The position numbers and the translations under genes were made by a program. Below, piece by piece: positions 20,287-28,338 of a stretch of DNA of 64,000 bases. Numbering within the stretch: position 1 is the first letter of the stretch; every line of letters begins with the position of its first letter. The stretch is from an uncultured Oscillospiraceae bacterium (GTDB taxonomy: Bacteria > Bacillota > Clostridia > Oscillospirales > Oscillospiraceae): NCBI GenBank assembly GCA_904419145.1, contig CAJFQQ010000003.1, forward strand, positions 1 through 64,000, read 5' to 3'. The notes under the pieces were generated by a model, which saw nothing but the letters and a program-made list of their open reading frames with translations, did no database searches and was not told where the DNA came from.

Positions 20287-21390
20287 TCAGCCATCCGATT
20301 GTAATATGAAATCCAGATATACCGGGTTGTGGTCGCTCCATTGGAAAGCAGTATCCACTGCGGTACTGTCCACCACCGTTACATTTTCTGAAACAATAAA
20401 GCCGTCCACCACCAGAACAAAATCGTCCGGCCCGTAGGGGCGGTCTGCATTGCGGCAGGAGGGCACCGGATGCCCGGGATCCAGCGGCGCAACAACAGAA
20501 AGCCCTTCTGGGATCAGTTCCTCCGGGATAGGTTGTGCCCAGGTATAAGCTGCACCGGAGATCCCAAATACCGCCGAAGAGTCCCCTAAAAGATCTTTAT
20601 TGAAGTCTCCGCCGGCCACAGCATAGTTTCCCTTCTGGTACTCCGCCAGCATGTCCGCAAAGAGCATTTTCAACTGCTCCTCTGCGATGGTTCCATCTGA
20701 AGTATAGGCAGAGAGATGGAAGTTGTAAAGGACGAGTTCGTTCCCATCCTCCACCGGGATCCGTTGTACAGAATAACAGCGATCCAGATCCACCAATTTC
20801 ATCAGGCTCTCCTCGATCGGAAGGCTGCGGCGTAGGGCGGAACGGATGGGATAGCGCGAAAGGGTCAGCTGTCCCGAGCGGTTGGCACCGTGGGGCTCCA
20901 GCAGCGGCCAAAAGAGATACGGACTGTCATAATTTTGAGCAAAAGTGCCGCAATAGGCTTCGCCCATCGCTTTGAGTACCAAAGCGGCTTCATTGATGTG
21001 GTGGCTGCGTGTCCCATCAATATCCACCTCCTGGAGAAGCAGAAAATCCGCATCCATTGCCTGGAGCGCGGTGATAGCGCCGTCTATGTTTTCATAAACG
21101 GACTCCTTTGATCGGGCACGGCTTTCTGAACCGCCATCCATAAAAAATGTATAGTCTGCACTGTAGGCACCGAATCCAATATTATAGGAGGCCACGCGAT
21201 AGGGGATTGCCGGCGACAGGGATTCATATGTGCTGCTGGCAGCCGGGAAGACCTCTAACGCCAAACGATCCTCCAAACGGTAATAGGAGAGGAATACATA
21301 GGCGGCATAAACCAAGACCGCCAAGATGACAACACCAGGAATGGCGAGGAGGGGGATATACTTTGGTTTTTTCATATGAGGGTGTTTCAT
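20287..21390 (-). CDS. Endonuclease/exonuclease/phosphatase-family protein, membrane-anchored
   Basis: A 367-residue protein with an N-terminal membrane segment (about residues 12-34) and an EEP hydrolase domain. Catalytic motifs are SYNIGFG, LLLQEVD (metal-binding Glu), GGDFNKDLLG (Asp/Asn) and WSDHNPVYLDF (Asp-His). The substrate could be a phosphodiester or a lipid head group. The neighbouring phospholipase D-like gene makes a lipid or phosphodiester role plausible, but this is inference. The start lies 7 bp after the stop of the carbonic-anhydrase-like gene, so the three genes from 21922 down form an operon. Confidence 0.85.
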   Translation of the reverse strand: MKHPHMKKPKYIPLLAIPGVVILAVLVYAAYVFLSYYRLEDRLALEVFPAASSTYESLSPAIPYRVASYNIGFGAYSADYTFFMDGGSESRARSKESVYENIDGAITALQAMDADFLLLQEVDIDGTRSHHINEAALVLKAMGEAYCGTFAQNYDSPYLFWPLLEPHGANRSGQLTLSRYPIRSALRRSLPIEESLMKLVDLDRCYSVQRIPVEDGNELVLYNFHLSAYTSDGTIAEEQLKMLFADMLAEYQKGNYAVAGGDFNKDLLGDSSAVFGISGAAYTWAQPIPEELIPEGLSVVAPLDPGHPVPSCRNADRPYGPDDFVLVVDGFIVSENVTVVDSTAVDTAFQWSDHNPVYLDFILQSDG

Positions 21391-21397
21391 GTGGGCT

Positions 21398-21922
21398 TCA
21401 CTCAGTGGCCGGGAGAAGCGGGAGCTGCGCGCGGCCGGCCTCTACATAGTAGGCCGCATCGTCCAAAATTTCCAGGCGCTCCCGCTCGCTTAGGCTGCGC
21501 ACTACCTTACCCGGTACGCCCATAACCAGACTGCCAGGTGGGATGATTTTTCCGCCGGGTACCAACGCGCCGGCACCAATCAGTGAACCGGCCCCAATTA
21601 CAGCGTCGTCAAGGACTACAGCACCCATACCAATCAGGCAGCCATCTTCTATGGTGCAGCCATGAACGATGGCATTATGTCCAACCACTACATTTTTTCC
21701 AATGTGCGTGGGGAAACCAAACCCGCAGTGTACCACACAACCATCCTGGATATTGCTGCCTGCCTCAACGGTGATGGTAGCCACGTCCCCCCGAAGGGTA
21801 CAGTGGTACCAGAGGGAAACATCTGGACCAAGCATCACATCCCCCAAAATCGCGGCATCCTCTGCGCAGCGCACATCGGCGGAAATTTGCGGTGTTTTGC
21901 CTTGAAATCCTCGAAGTATCAT
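21398..21922 (-). CDS. Gamma-carbonic anhydrase family protein
   Basis: A 174-residue left-handed beta-helix protein of hexapeptide repeats. The zinc-binding histidine pattern of the gamma class is present in the VVHC, PTHIGK and VGHNAIVHGC segments, and the domain ends with GVPGKVVRSLSERE, usual for the family. The ATG at 21922 is preceded by AGGAGAGG and starts at the family's usual place (MILRGFQGKTP); an upstream in-frame start would add 49 residues without similarity. Activity as a carbonic anhydrase is not assured, as many relatives are uncharacterised. Confidence 0.9.
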   Translation of the reverse strand: MILRGFQGKTPQISADVRCAEDAAILGDVMLGPDVSLWYHCTLRGDVATITVEAGSNIQDGCVVHCGFGFPTHIGKNVVVGHNAIVHGCTIEDGCLIGMGAVVLDDAVIGAGSLIGAGALVPGGKIIPPGSLVMGVPGKVVRSLSERERLEILDDAAYYVEAGRAQLPLLPATE

Positions 21923-22115
21923 AAAGCGTCCTCTCCTGCTTTGGTAAATCCAGCTGCCGGTCAGCCACACATTGGGCGCGGCAGGTAATTTTATTGTACC
22001 CCATTGCGGATGATTGCGCAATGGCAAATCCTCATGGTAACATTCTGTCAAGCGTAAATAGTCATTCACCGCGTTGTGGTATCAAAAAATTTTTCTCATT
22101 TTTTGCAATCAGCCC

Positions 22116-22144
22116 TTTACAGCAGAGAGAATTCCTGCTATACT
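22116..22144 (+). promoter_or_regulatory. Promoter of the interrupted host tRNA-Arg
   Basis: TTTACA (22116-22121), 17-bp spacer, TATACT (22139-22144), ending 24 bp before the tRNA 5' half. The split gene keeps its promoter, which could now transcribe into the intact tRNA-Arg at 22358. Confidence 0.75.
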
Positions 22145-22168
22145 ATTTTAGCTGGTTCAAGTGAATAT

Positions 22169-22217
22169 GCGCCCGTAGCTCAGTTGGATAGAGCGTTAGA
22201 CTCCGACTCTAAAGGCC
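22169..22217 (+). pseudogene. 5' half of split host tRNA-Arg(CCG)
   Basis: Acceptor strand GCGCCCG, D arm and anticodon arm (stem TTAGA/TCTAA, loop CTCCGAC, anticodon CCG) are intact. The sequence leaves the tRNA pattern after AAAGGCC, so the T arm and 3' acceptor are missing. The missing half is found 21 kb away at 43304-43349, where CGGGCGT pairs with GCGCCCG. The TTAGA/TCTAA stem and the C2-G71 pair are shared by the two halves and differ from the intact copy at 22358. Confidence 0.9.
22200..22217 (+). repeat. Left attachment core
   Basis: ACTCCGACTCTAAAGGCC is identical to the copy at 43304-43321. Recombination between the two would remove 21,104 bp and rebuild a complete tRNA-Arg(CCG). 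Confidence 0.88.
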
Positions 22218-22294
22218 TCTCCTGTTGTGATGGGGCGCAAATCGTTGGTATCACTGGCCCGTAGTGGGCAACAAGAAAAATCACCGTGGTTGTT

Positions 22295-22314
22295 GACTAC
22301 TATTTGACCACTAT
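22295..22314 (+). repeat. Left arm-type integrase site (candidate)
   Basis: GACTACTATTTGACCACTAT matches the sequence at 43161-43180 at 19 of 20 positions, in the same orientation. Each contains two GACYACTAT units. Such short direct repeats near both ends are typical arm sites of tyrosine integrases; the role is inferred. Confidence 0.6.
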
Positions 22315-22357
22315 TTCGAAAAATGGTAACTGGCCGCTAAGGCTGTCGCCCATATAT

Positions 22358-22434
22358 GTGCCCGTAGCTCAGTTGGATAGAGCGTTGGACTCCGACTCCA
22401 AAGGCCGCTGGTTCGAATCCAGTCGGGCATACCA
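22358..22434 (+). tRNA. tRNA-Arg (anticodon CCG), intact, inside the island
   Basis: The cloverleaf is complete: acceptor GTGCCCG/CGGGCAT, D arm GCTC/GAGC, anticodon stem TTGGA/TCCAA with loop CTCCGAC, T arm GCTGG/CCAGT with TTCGAAT, discriminator A and encoded CCA. It differs from the split host copy by compensatory changes (T2-A71 instead of C2-G71, and G-C instead of A-T in the anticodon stem). It lies within the island, 140 bp from the left junction, and could replace the disrupted gene. Confidence 0.96.
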
Positions 22435-22467
22435 AGACCGCCGAAAGCAATTGTTTTCGGCGGTCTT
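22434..22467 (+). terminator. Terminator after tRNA-Arg
   Basis: Thirteen-bp perfect stem (22434-22446 with 22455-22467), starting at the end of the encoded CCA, followed by a pyrimidine-rich stretch. Confidence 0.85.
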
Positions 22468-22519
22468 CCTTTACAAATTTGAAATTTCCGGCGGAAGAGA
22501 AAGAGAGAGGTGTGGGATT

Positions 22520-22882
22520 TTGAGTTTCCAACTGATTTGTGTTTTGGTGGTCCTGATGGTTGCCAACCAACTGATTGGAACCGGATACGGCTCCTGGAAA
22601 GAGGGATTCAGTTGGCCTCTGTTCTGTAGGGGCGTTAAAAAAATCTGTTTGCTGTTTGTGGGGTACGGCGCTATCGCATTGACGGTTCACCTGGCTGCGG
22701 ATCACATTCCGAAGATCGAGTATCTCAACGGAATCCTCTTGGAGCCCATTGCAAAATACTTCACCAAGGTCTGCAGCTCTTTGAAGCAGCTGCTCAATGA
22801 GTCGACAAAAACTGCAACCTCTGCTGTGACGGTGGAACCGGCGGAGCCGTCTGTACATCAGGACAACACCCCGGTTGAATAA
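22520..22882 (+). CDS. Small membrane protein, phage-holin-like
   Basis: A 120-residue protein with two to three hydrophobic segments ([16 protein letters not shown] and [19 protein letters not shown]) and a charged, flexible C terminus. The pattern, including [18 protein letters not shown], resembles small phage holin-type proteins of Firmicutes. The TTG start at 22520 is the best in-frame choice, with a purine-rich GAGAGAGG upstream. It lies between the intact tRNA-Arg and the integrase, converging on it, and is the only other mobile-element-like gene. Function on the island is unknown. Confidence 0.55.
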   Translation: MSFQLICVLVVLMVANQLIGTGYGSWKEGFSWPLFCRGVKKICLLFVGYGAIALTVHLAADHIPKIEYLNGILLEPIAKYFTKVCSSLKQLLNESTKTATSAVTVEPAEPSVHQDNTPVE

Positions 22883-22934
22883 ATTCTGAGGTACGCTACC
22901 CTGCCGTAATTGCGGCAGGGCACCACCGATTGTC

Positions 22935-24113
22935 TCAGATCTCCAACCCCTTCTGCAGTATCGCGCTGGCGGCCCTCTTGTTTTTGTCAAAGGCATGGGT
23001 GTAGATGTCCAGGGTGGTGGAGGGCTGGCTGTGTCCCAGCAGACCCGCCACCGTGGCCACGTCTGCCCCGCCTGCAATTAGAAGGCTGGCGTTGGTGTGT
23101 CGCAAGGAGTGGACATTCAGATTCTCTGGCAGGCCGTTCTTTCGGAGGATCAACTTGAAGCGCCAGGTGAAGGTGGTGGGCGTCATAGGCAACCTGCTTC
23201 CGTTTCGCCGGAAGAGAAAGTCCTCCCCCTCCAGCGCCCGACAGTCATAGGTTTCCGTAATGTAAGCGCATTCCTTTTGATACTCCAGCAGGAGCGTCTG
23301 CATCTCCGGAGAGAAGTAGACATATCGGTTCCCAGCCCTGGTCTTTGGCTCCTTGACAAAGATCTCTTCATCTGTAACCTTCACGGCGCTGCGGCAGATG
23401 TGGATGCTCCGTTGCTCCCAATCGATATCCCGCCACTGGAGGGCACAGCACTCTCCTCGCCGTATCCCGGTGGCGATGATCAATTTGAAGTATATCTCAT
23501 ATTTGATACTCTCATTCTCCAGCGCCGTGATAATCTTCTGAACAGTTTCACCGTCCGCAATTTGCTTTTCCCGTTTTCTTCCAGCGTAGCGATAGGTCCG
23601 CCAGGCCGGGTTGTGATGCAGAAAACCGCCCTCCACGGCGTCCGAGAGAATGGTACACAGCGTGGCGTGTACCCCCTCCACGGTGTTTTCGGAGAGCGGC
23701 TTTTTTGTTTCCTGGCTGACGGTTTTGCGCAGTTGGGCATAGAAACTGCGAAAGTGTTCCGGGCGCAGTTCCCGCAGTCGGTAGTGACCTAGGGACGGCA
23801 GGATACGGGCGATATCCTGCCGGTCCCGGCGGACGGTGGACTTGGCCAGTCGGTTCGGAGCCACCTTCTCCAGCCACAACTCGATGTACTTTGCCAGGGT
23901 GATATCTGGGGAGCGCGAGTCCTCATCATCGTTTCGACACGCCCGCTCGAAGAGAACTGCCTGTTCCTGAAGCCATTTCTCCCTCTGTTTGGGTGTCAGA
24001 TCCGCTGGGGGATGGACCGTCTTCTGCTTTGGCTTGATTCGCTTTCCGTTGTAATCATAGCCCATGGAAACCACGATCAGGTAACTCTCTCCGCGTTTTC
24101 GAATGCTTGCCAT
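22935..24113 (-). CDS. int: Tyrosine-type site-specific integrase
   Basis: A 392-residue phage-type integrase. It has an N-terminal arm-binding domain ([15 protein letters not shown]), a SAM-like core-binding domain (about 70-165) and a C-terminal catalytic domain. All catalytic residues are visible: Arg in [10 protein letters not shown] (~218), Lys in KEPKT (~257), His and Arg in HSLRHTN (~335, 338), His in [10 protein letters not shown] (~361) and nucleophile Tyr in DIYTHAF (~371). The enzyme should be active. Its 3' end faces the left attachment site. The ATG at 24113 is chosen because the family starts MASIRKRG; the ribosome site is weak. Confidence 0.95.
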   Translation of the reverse strand: MASIRKRGESYLIVVSMGYDYNGKRIKPKQKTVHPPADLTPKQREKWLQEQAVLFERACRNDDEDSRSPDITLAKYIELWLEKVAPNRLAKSTVRRDRQDIARILPSLGHYRLRELRPEHFRSFYAQLRKTVSQETKKPLSENTVEGVHATLCTILSDAVEGGFLHHNPAWRTYRYAGRKREKQIADGETVQKIITALENESIKYEIYFKLIIATGIRRGECCALQWRDIDWEQRSIHICRSAVKVTDEEIFVKEPKTRAGNRYVYFSPEMQTLLLEYQKECAYITETYDCRALEGEDFLFRRNGSRLPMTPTTFTWRFKLILRKNGLPENLNVHSLRHTNASLLIAGGADVATVAGLLGHSQPSTTLDIYTHAFDKNKRAASAILQKGLEI

Positions 24114-24563
24114 TAGCAAACAACATGCAGGAATATACTGAGCGCTCATTGGACTTCTGTGGAAATATAGGTCTATTTGCCAACGAAAATTTCATACGAA
24201 AAACGAAGGAGCAGTGATCAAAACTGCCAGCACTGTAACAGACAATACAGCATTGCTGCAGAAAAGCCCCATTGTCAGAGGAATAGAGCCAGTAACAGCC
24301 AGTAAATTTGCTCTAGCGTCCTGCACGACTGGCGCAGGTTATTCCGGAAGATGTAGAGATGCGTAAGAGCGCCTGCAGCAGTTAGGCGCAGCCGGCGCAG
24401 TCAGCAGATACCGCATGATAGAGTTGAACAGACATCTATCTCGGTCTCTTCGTCGCAAGATAGATGCCTGTTCTGTTTATAGTGATTCAGTTTGTTTGCC
24501 AGTTCATCAGACGGAAGTCACAGATGAAACCGTCTGGAGATTGTTTCTTTACTTTTATAACTT
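24114..24563. other. Non-coding gap between integrase and cofactor genes
   Basis: About 450 bp with no supported gene. It should hold the integrase promoter (minus strand) and contains one strong hairpin at 24426-24473, given separately. Confidence 0.5.
24426..24477 (+). terminator. Strong hairpin, probable terminator
   Basis: A 16-bp stem with one A/C mismatch (24426-24441 with 24458-24473), followed on the plus strand by TGTTT. On the minus strand it lies about 90 bp after the mog-moaE gene and may end that transcript. Confidence 0.6.
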
Positions 24564-25451
24564 TTACAATTCTTCCTCTGTAACGCAACGGGTCTTGAGG
24601 TCTGTCACAAGGAACTCCAGTGCGGCAACAACGTGGGGACGGATATCACCGCCTACCAAGACTCGCATCAAATCGTCCCCGACCTTCAGTCCTCCGTGGT
24701 TGAGCCAGACGCGGACATGGTAGATACCCGGCAGGCTGCGGGTTTTCTCCACAGCCTCCTGCACCTTCTTTTCGTCGTAGGTAAAACGCATTCCGGATAC
24801 CGATTTGGCCTGCGCATTCCCCTCCCGGACCCGGGAGCGGGCGGTTTCCCGTACCACGCCGTTGTGGAATAGGTACATGCCAATTTTCCCCGCGCTTTCC
24901 AGAGCCTTTGCTTCCCGAAGCCAGGCATCAGCTGAGGGTGGTGCCTCGCCTAATGTCGGCGCGGCGCAGTCCGCCGACCCTTGGGAACAGAGCATGTCAA
25001 GTCCGTGGCCGATGGCTCCCAGCACAGCACTCAGATTCTCCCTGGACGCCTTTTTGCTGCCGGGGAGGTTTACAATCAGTGTGCGCTTCCGAATCCCTGC
25101 TACCTCCCTGGAGAGGCAGCCTCTTGGGGTAATGCGCATGCTCTCCGCGCGCATGGCTTCAGGGATTCCGGGGGTGGCCCGCTCGATTACCGCCAACGTG
25201 GCCTCCGGCGTCACGTCCCGGGGAGAGAAACCGGTCCCGCCGGTGGTCAGCACCAGAGAGAACTGTTCCTCATCGGCACAGTGGATAAGTTCCTGTCGGA
25301 TCAACTCCTGTTCATCGGGGAGAATCGCGGTGTGTGTCACTTGGTATCCTGCGTCCTCCAGTATACCTACCAGGGAAGGTCCGCTGGTGTCCACCCGCTC
25401 ACCCCGGGCACCCTTGTCGCTGATGGTAATGACTGCTGCGGTATACCGCAT
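24564..25451 (-). CDS. MogA/MoaB-MoaE fusion protein (pterin cofactor synthesis)
   Basis: The 295-residue protein joins two cofactor-synthesis domains. Residues 1-~160 are MogA/MoaB-like (AAVITISDKGARGERVDTSG, VLTTGGTGFSPRDVTPEAT, NLPGSKKA) and should adenylylate molybdopterin. The C-terminal ~125 residues (KIGMYLFHNGVVRETAR to VTDLKTRCVTEEE) resemble a divergent MoaE, the large subunit of molybdopterin synthase, which works with MoaD. The ATG at 25451 follows AGGAGG with 7-bp spacing. It is downstream of moaA. The MoaE assignment is less certain than MogA. Confidence 0.82.
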   Translation of the reverse strand: MRYTAAVITISDKGARGERVDTSGPSLVGILEDAGYQVTHTAILPDEQELIRQELIHCADEEQFSLVLTTGGTGFSPRDVTPEATLAVIERATPGIPEAMRAESMRITPRGCLSREVAGIRKRTLIVNLPGSKKASRENLSAVLGAIGHGLDMLCSQGSADCAAPTLGEAPPSADAWLREAKALESAGKIGMYLFHNGVVRETARSRVREGNAQAKSVSGMRFTYDEKKVQEAVEKTRSLPGIYHVRVWLNHGGLKVGDDLMRVLVGGDIRPHVVAALEFLVTDLKTRCVTEEEL

Positions 25452-25669
25452 TGTTATTCCTCCTGTCTTTATAGTGTCGCCTACTCCAGCACGCCGCAAT
25501 GGAAATGGGTAAAGTGTTCCAGGGGACCTCAGAGAAATCTTGCGGCCTCTTCTGCACCATGGAGGGAAAACTCGGCAAACCTGCAGGCGCGTCTGCCCGG
25601 TCCGTTACGATGGCGGGAAACGCTACCACAGGAATTTCGGGGGCGTTTTCTACCTCTCCCATTCCCAAC
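25452..25669 (-). other. Gap between moaA and mog-moaE with an uncertain short frame
   Basis: A TTG-initiated minus-strand frame of about 89 codons begins right after the moaA stop and overlaps the start of mog-moaE (start at 25668: LGMGEVENAPEIPVVAFPAI). It looks moderately protein-like but matches no family I know. It may be the remnant of a lost cofactor gene or only spacer. Confidence 0.3.
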
Positions 25670-26620
25670 TTACCCTCCGATTTGATTCATGTTCCGCTCG
25701 GCATGGCTCTGGTGCCCATACGTTAGCGGTGCATGGCAGGGAGGCTTTGCTAAGATGGCCCGCTCCATCTGCTGTGCCATCTCCTCTTGGGAGAGGCCCT
25801 TAATGGGGAATTCTGCCGCGGCGTGGAGGCAGGGTTTTACATATCCGTCAGCGGTCAGACGGATACGGTTGCACTGGGCACAGAAATGGGTGCTCACCGG
25901 AGTGATCAGCCCAATGCTGCCCAGTCCCCCCGGCAGGCAGTACCGCTTGGCCACACCGCCGTCCTCCGGTAGCGCCTTCAATTCCGGCAGGCGCTCCAGC
26001 ACCGCGGTACAGGGGAGATACGCCTCCGGGCCAAACCCTAGGCCTCCTATGGGCATCAACTCAATGAACCGCACATCCACCGGATACTGCCGGGTCAAGT
26101 CCGCCAGGGCGAGGATCTCACTGTCGTTGAATCCGCCAATCAGAACCGAGTTGATTTTGACCTTTTCAAATCCAGCCGTCAATGCCGCATCCAGGCCGCG
26201 CAGGGCGTCCTCCAGACGGCCGCGCCGGGTGATAAACGCATATTTATCCCGATCCAGCGTGTCCAGACTCAGATTTACCCGGGTGAGCCCGGCCTCCCGC
26301 AGCGGCTTTGCTAGTTCCGGTAGAAGGATGCCGTTGGTGGTGATACATATTTCTCGGATGCCATCCACCACTCCGCAGCGGCGGCAAATGGACAGGATAT
26401 TCTTCTTCACCAGGGGTTCCCCGCCGGTGAGTCGCAGTTTTCGGATGCCCAAGGAGGCCGCCGCCTCCACCGCCCGTACCATCTCGTCCTCGGTGAGCAT
26501 GATCTCCCGAGACTTTTTTGCAATGCCGTCCTCCGGCATACAGTACCGGCAGCGGAGGTTGCAGCGCTCCGTCACCGACAGGCGTAGATAGGTGATTTCC
26601 CGGCCGTATGGATCTTGCAT
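25670..26620 (-). CDS. moaA: GTP 3',8-cyclase MoaA
   Basis: MoaA is the radical SAM enzyme that, with MoaC, turns GTP into cyclic pyranopterin monophosphate, the first step of Mo/W-pterin synthesis. The 316-residue protein has the SAM cluster motif CNLRCRYC (Cys20, 24, 27), a TGGEPL segment, a C-terminal second cluster motif (FCAQCNRIRLTADGYVKPCLH, Cys around 255-272) and the characteristic C-terminal GG (RNMNQIGG). The ATG at 26620 starts the conserved DPYGREITYLRLSVTERC region. A promoter is at 26691-26719. MoaC is not found in the island. Confidence 0.95.
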   Translation of the reverse strand: MQDPYGREITYLRLSVTERCNLRCRYCMPEDGIAKKSREIMLTEDEMVRAVEAAASLGIRKLRLTGGEPLVKKNILSICRRCGVVDGIREICITTNGILLPELAKPLREAGLTRVNLSLDTLDRDKYAFITRRGRLEDALRGLDAALTAGFEKVKINSVLIGGFNDSEILALADLTRQYPVDVRFIELMPIGGLGFGPEAYLPCTAVLERLPELKALPEDGGVAKRYCLPGGLGSIGLITPVSTHFCAQCNRIRLTADGYVKPCLHAAAEFPIKGLSQEEMAQQMERAILAKPPCHAPLTYGHQSHAERNMNQIGG

Positions 26621-26909
26621 GGTGTTCACCGCCCCTTCATGGATTCCCGACCAAACGCGCCGGGTTCCTCTGCTTTTTCTGTCCGCACGCAAAATATACA
26701 TCCATCTGGTACCTGTCAAACGTAACATTTGGCGATTGGAATATAGATTTAGACGGTCTCTCCCTTGCAGCGCAAACAGCGCACTTGGAAGAGAATCATC
26801 TTTTCAAAATAGGCAGGCTTGTTCAGGAGCCGTTGCCGGAATCCAATGCATTGTTCCCAACGGTTCCAGCCTTTGTACTAAACATCCCATTTTCAGAAGA
26901 CTGCTGGGA
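26621..26909. other. Gap between tupC and moaA
   Basis: About 290 bp holding the moaA promoter. No protein-like frame or clear RNA element is seen; the minus-strand sequence shows short inverted segments around GGAACCGTTGGG but nothing I can name. Confidence 0.4.
26691..26719 (-). promoter_or_regulatory. Promoter of moaA-mog-moaE
   Basis: On the minus strand TTGACA (26714-26719) and TATTTT (26691-26696) are 17 bp apart, giving a leader of about 65 nt. Confidence 0.65.
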
Positions 26910-27560
26910 TCAGAGGGCGTAAAAGTCCAGAAAAGCCCGGGTGTCGGCGCAGCGTGGGTGTAAGAGCACTTGTTCGGCAGTTCCCTGCTCTACCAGATGT
27001 CCGTTTTGGAGGAAAAATACCTGGCCGGCGACCCGCCGTGCCTGTGTCAGGGAATGGGTAACCAGTACTACGGTACAGCTGGTCCTGGCTTGATACTCCA
27101 GAAGTATCTTTTCGGCCAGCAGCGTGGCTGCAACATCCATGGCTGCAGTCGGCTCGTCCAGGATGAGGAGGGGATGGTCCTCTATCAGGATCCGAGCCAG
27201 GGCCAGCCGCGCGGTTTCACCGCCGGAAAGCCCTTTGGCACTCTGATGGGCCAGACCGGCCAATCCAAAAGTTTCCAACTGTTTCATGGCGCGCTCCCGT
27301 CCGGCACCTGTGATCTGCAGGTTGTGCAGTACGCTCATCCGGAAGGGATAGGAGCGCTGGGGCATGTATCCCACCCGATCCATACAGGAAAATCTGCCGT
27401 CATCCGGTTTCAGTACGCCGGCCAAGATCCGGGCTAGGGTGGATTTGCCGCTGCCATTGGCGCCGATGATGGTGTGGATAGTGCTGTCCGCCAGTTCCAG
27501 GGCGGGCAGATCCAGAACCTTGCGGTTGCCATAGGTCTTGGTAATGGGAGGGAGTTTCAT
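26910..27560 (-). CDS. tupC: Tungstate ABC transporter ATP-binding protein
   Basis: A 216-residue ABC ATPase with Walker A GANGSGKST, signature LSGGETARLALARIL, Walker B LLILDEPTAAMD and the H-loop His in VTHSLTQ. It energises the permease encoded just upstream. The ATG at 27560 overlaps the permease stop (ATGA), so the two are translationally coupled; a longer upstream frame lacks similarity. Tungstate specificity is inferred from the TupA-like binding protein in the same operon and from the cofactor genes around it. Confidence 0.9.
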   Translation of the reverse strand: MKLPPITKTYGNRKVLDLPALELADSTIHTIIGANGSGKSTLARILAGVLKPDDGRFSCMDRVGYMPQRSYPFRMSVLHNLQITGAGRERAMKQLETFGLAGLAHQSAKGLSGGETARLALARILIEDHPLLILDEPTAAMDVAATLLAEKILLEYQARTSCTVVLVTHSLTQARRVAGQVFFLQNGHLVEQGTAEQVLLHPRCADTRAFLDFYAL

Positions 27561-28243
27561 CCTTCCAGCCTCCAGTGCAACAGGGCCACTCCGGCATTCA
27601 ACACCAGGGAGATGGCCAGCAGGATTATACCCAGGGCCAGGGCTGTAGTGAAGGCCCCCATATTGGTATAGTTCATGATGGCGGTGGTCATCACGTTGGT
27701 TTTGTAGGCAATGGCGCCTCCTACCATGGATACGGCACCTACCTCTGCAAATGCCCGGCCCAGGCCCAGAAGATAGGCGCTCACCAGTTGGTATTGGCTC
27801 TCGTTGATGATCAGTAGCAATATTCTGCCTCTGCTCAGGCCCATTCCAAGGGCGGTTTCCCGGATGTCGGGGGCAACCGTTGACACATGGGATTCCAGAC
27901 TGCCAGCGATCAGGGGGACCAGCAAAATCACCTGTGCAATGACCATACCCGTCACCGTGTACAATAGCCGCAGATGGCGCAGAGGCCCCACCCCGGAGAA
28001 GAGCATATAGCACACCAGACCTACTACTACCGGCGGAAGGCCCATCAGCGTCCGGTTGATTACGACCAGGGTTCGCTTACCCCGACCGGCATAACTCCCC
28101 AGCAGCACCCCCAGAGGGGCACCCAGCAGCAGGGCAATCATGGAACTGGATAGGGCCATGCGCAGCGTGGTAACCAGGATAATCCCCAACTGCCGGTCTC
28201 CGGAGGTGATTAGGGCCAAAGCCTGGACAAAGGCGGTCTTCAT
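27557..28243 (-). CDS. tupB: Tungstate ABC transporter permease
   Basis: A 228-residue inner-membrane permease with about five to six helices. The BPD_transp_1 coupling loop is visible in ETALGMGLSRGRILLLIINES, followed by AYLLGLGRAFAEVGAVSMVGG, which closely resembles TupB. The start is preceded by GGAAGGGAGAG. It follows tupA after a 95-bp gap that holds an intergenic hairpin and ends in tupC with a 4-bp overlap. Confidence 0.9.
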   Translation of the reverse strand: MKTAFVQALALITSGDRQLGIILVTTLRMALSSSMIALLLGAPLGVLLGSYAGRGKRTLVVINRTLMGLPPVVVGLVCYMLFSGVGPLRHLRLLYTVTGMVIAQVILLVPLIAGSLESHVSTVAPDIRETALGMGLSRGRILLLIINESQYQLVSAYLLGLGRAFAEVGAVSMVGGAIAYKTNVMTTAIMNYTNMGAFTTALALGIILLAISLVLNAGVALLHWRLEG

Positions 28244-28275
28244 ATATTCTCTCCCTTCCCATATCCCGCTTCATT

Positions 28276-28306
28276 CAAAAAGGGCCTGCCGCAGGGCAAG
28301 CCCTTT
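28276..28306 (-). terminator. Attenuating terminator between tupA and tupB
   Basis: On the minus strand the GC-rich stem (AAAGGGC...GCCCTTT, with an inner GCC/GGC stem) is followed by TTTTT. It probably trims most transcripts after tupA, giving more binding protein than permease. Confidence 0.75.
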
Positions 28307-28338
28307 CTTTGGCGATCAGAGCCGCCTGGCTGCAGTGC

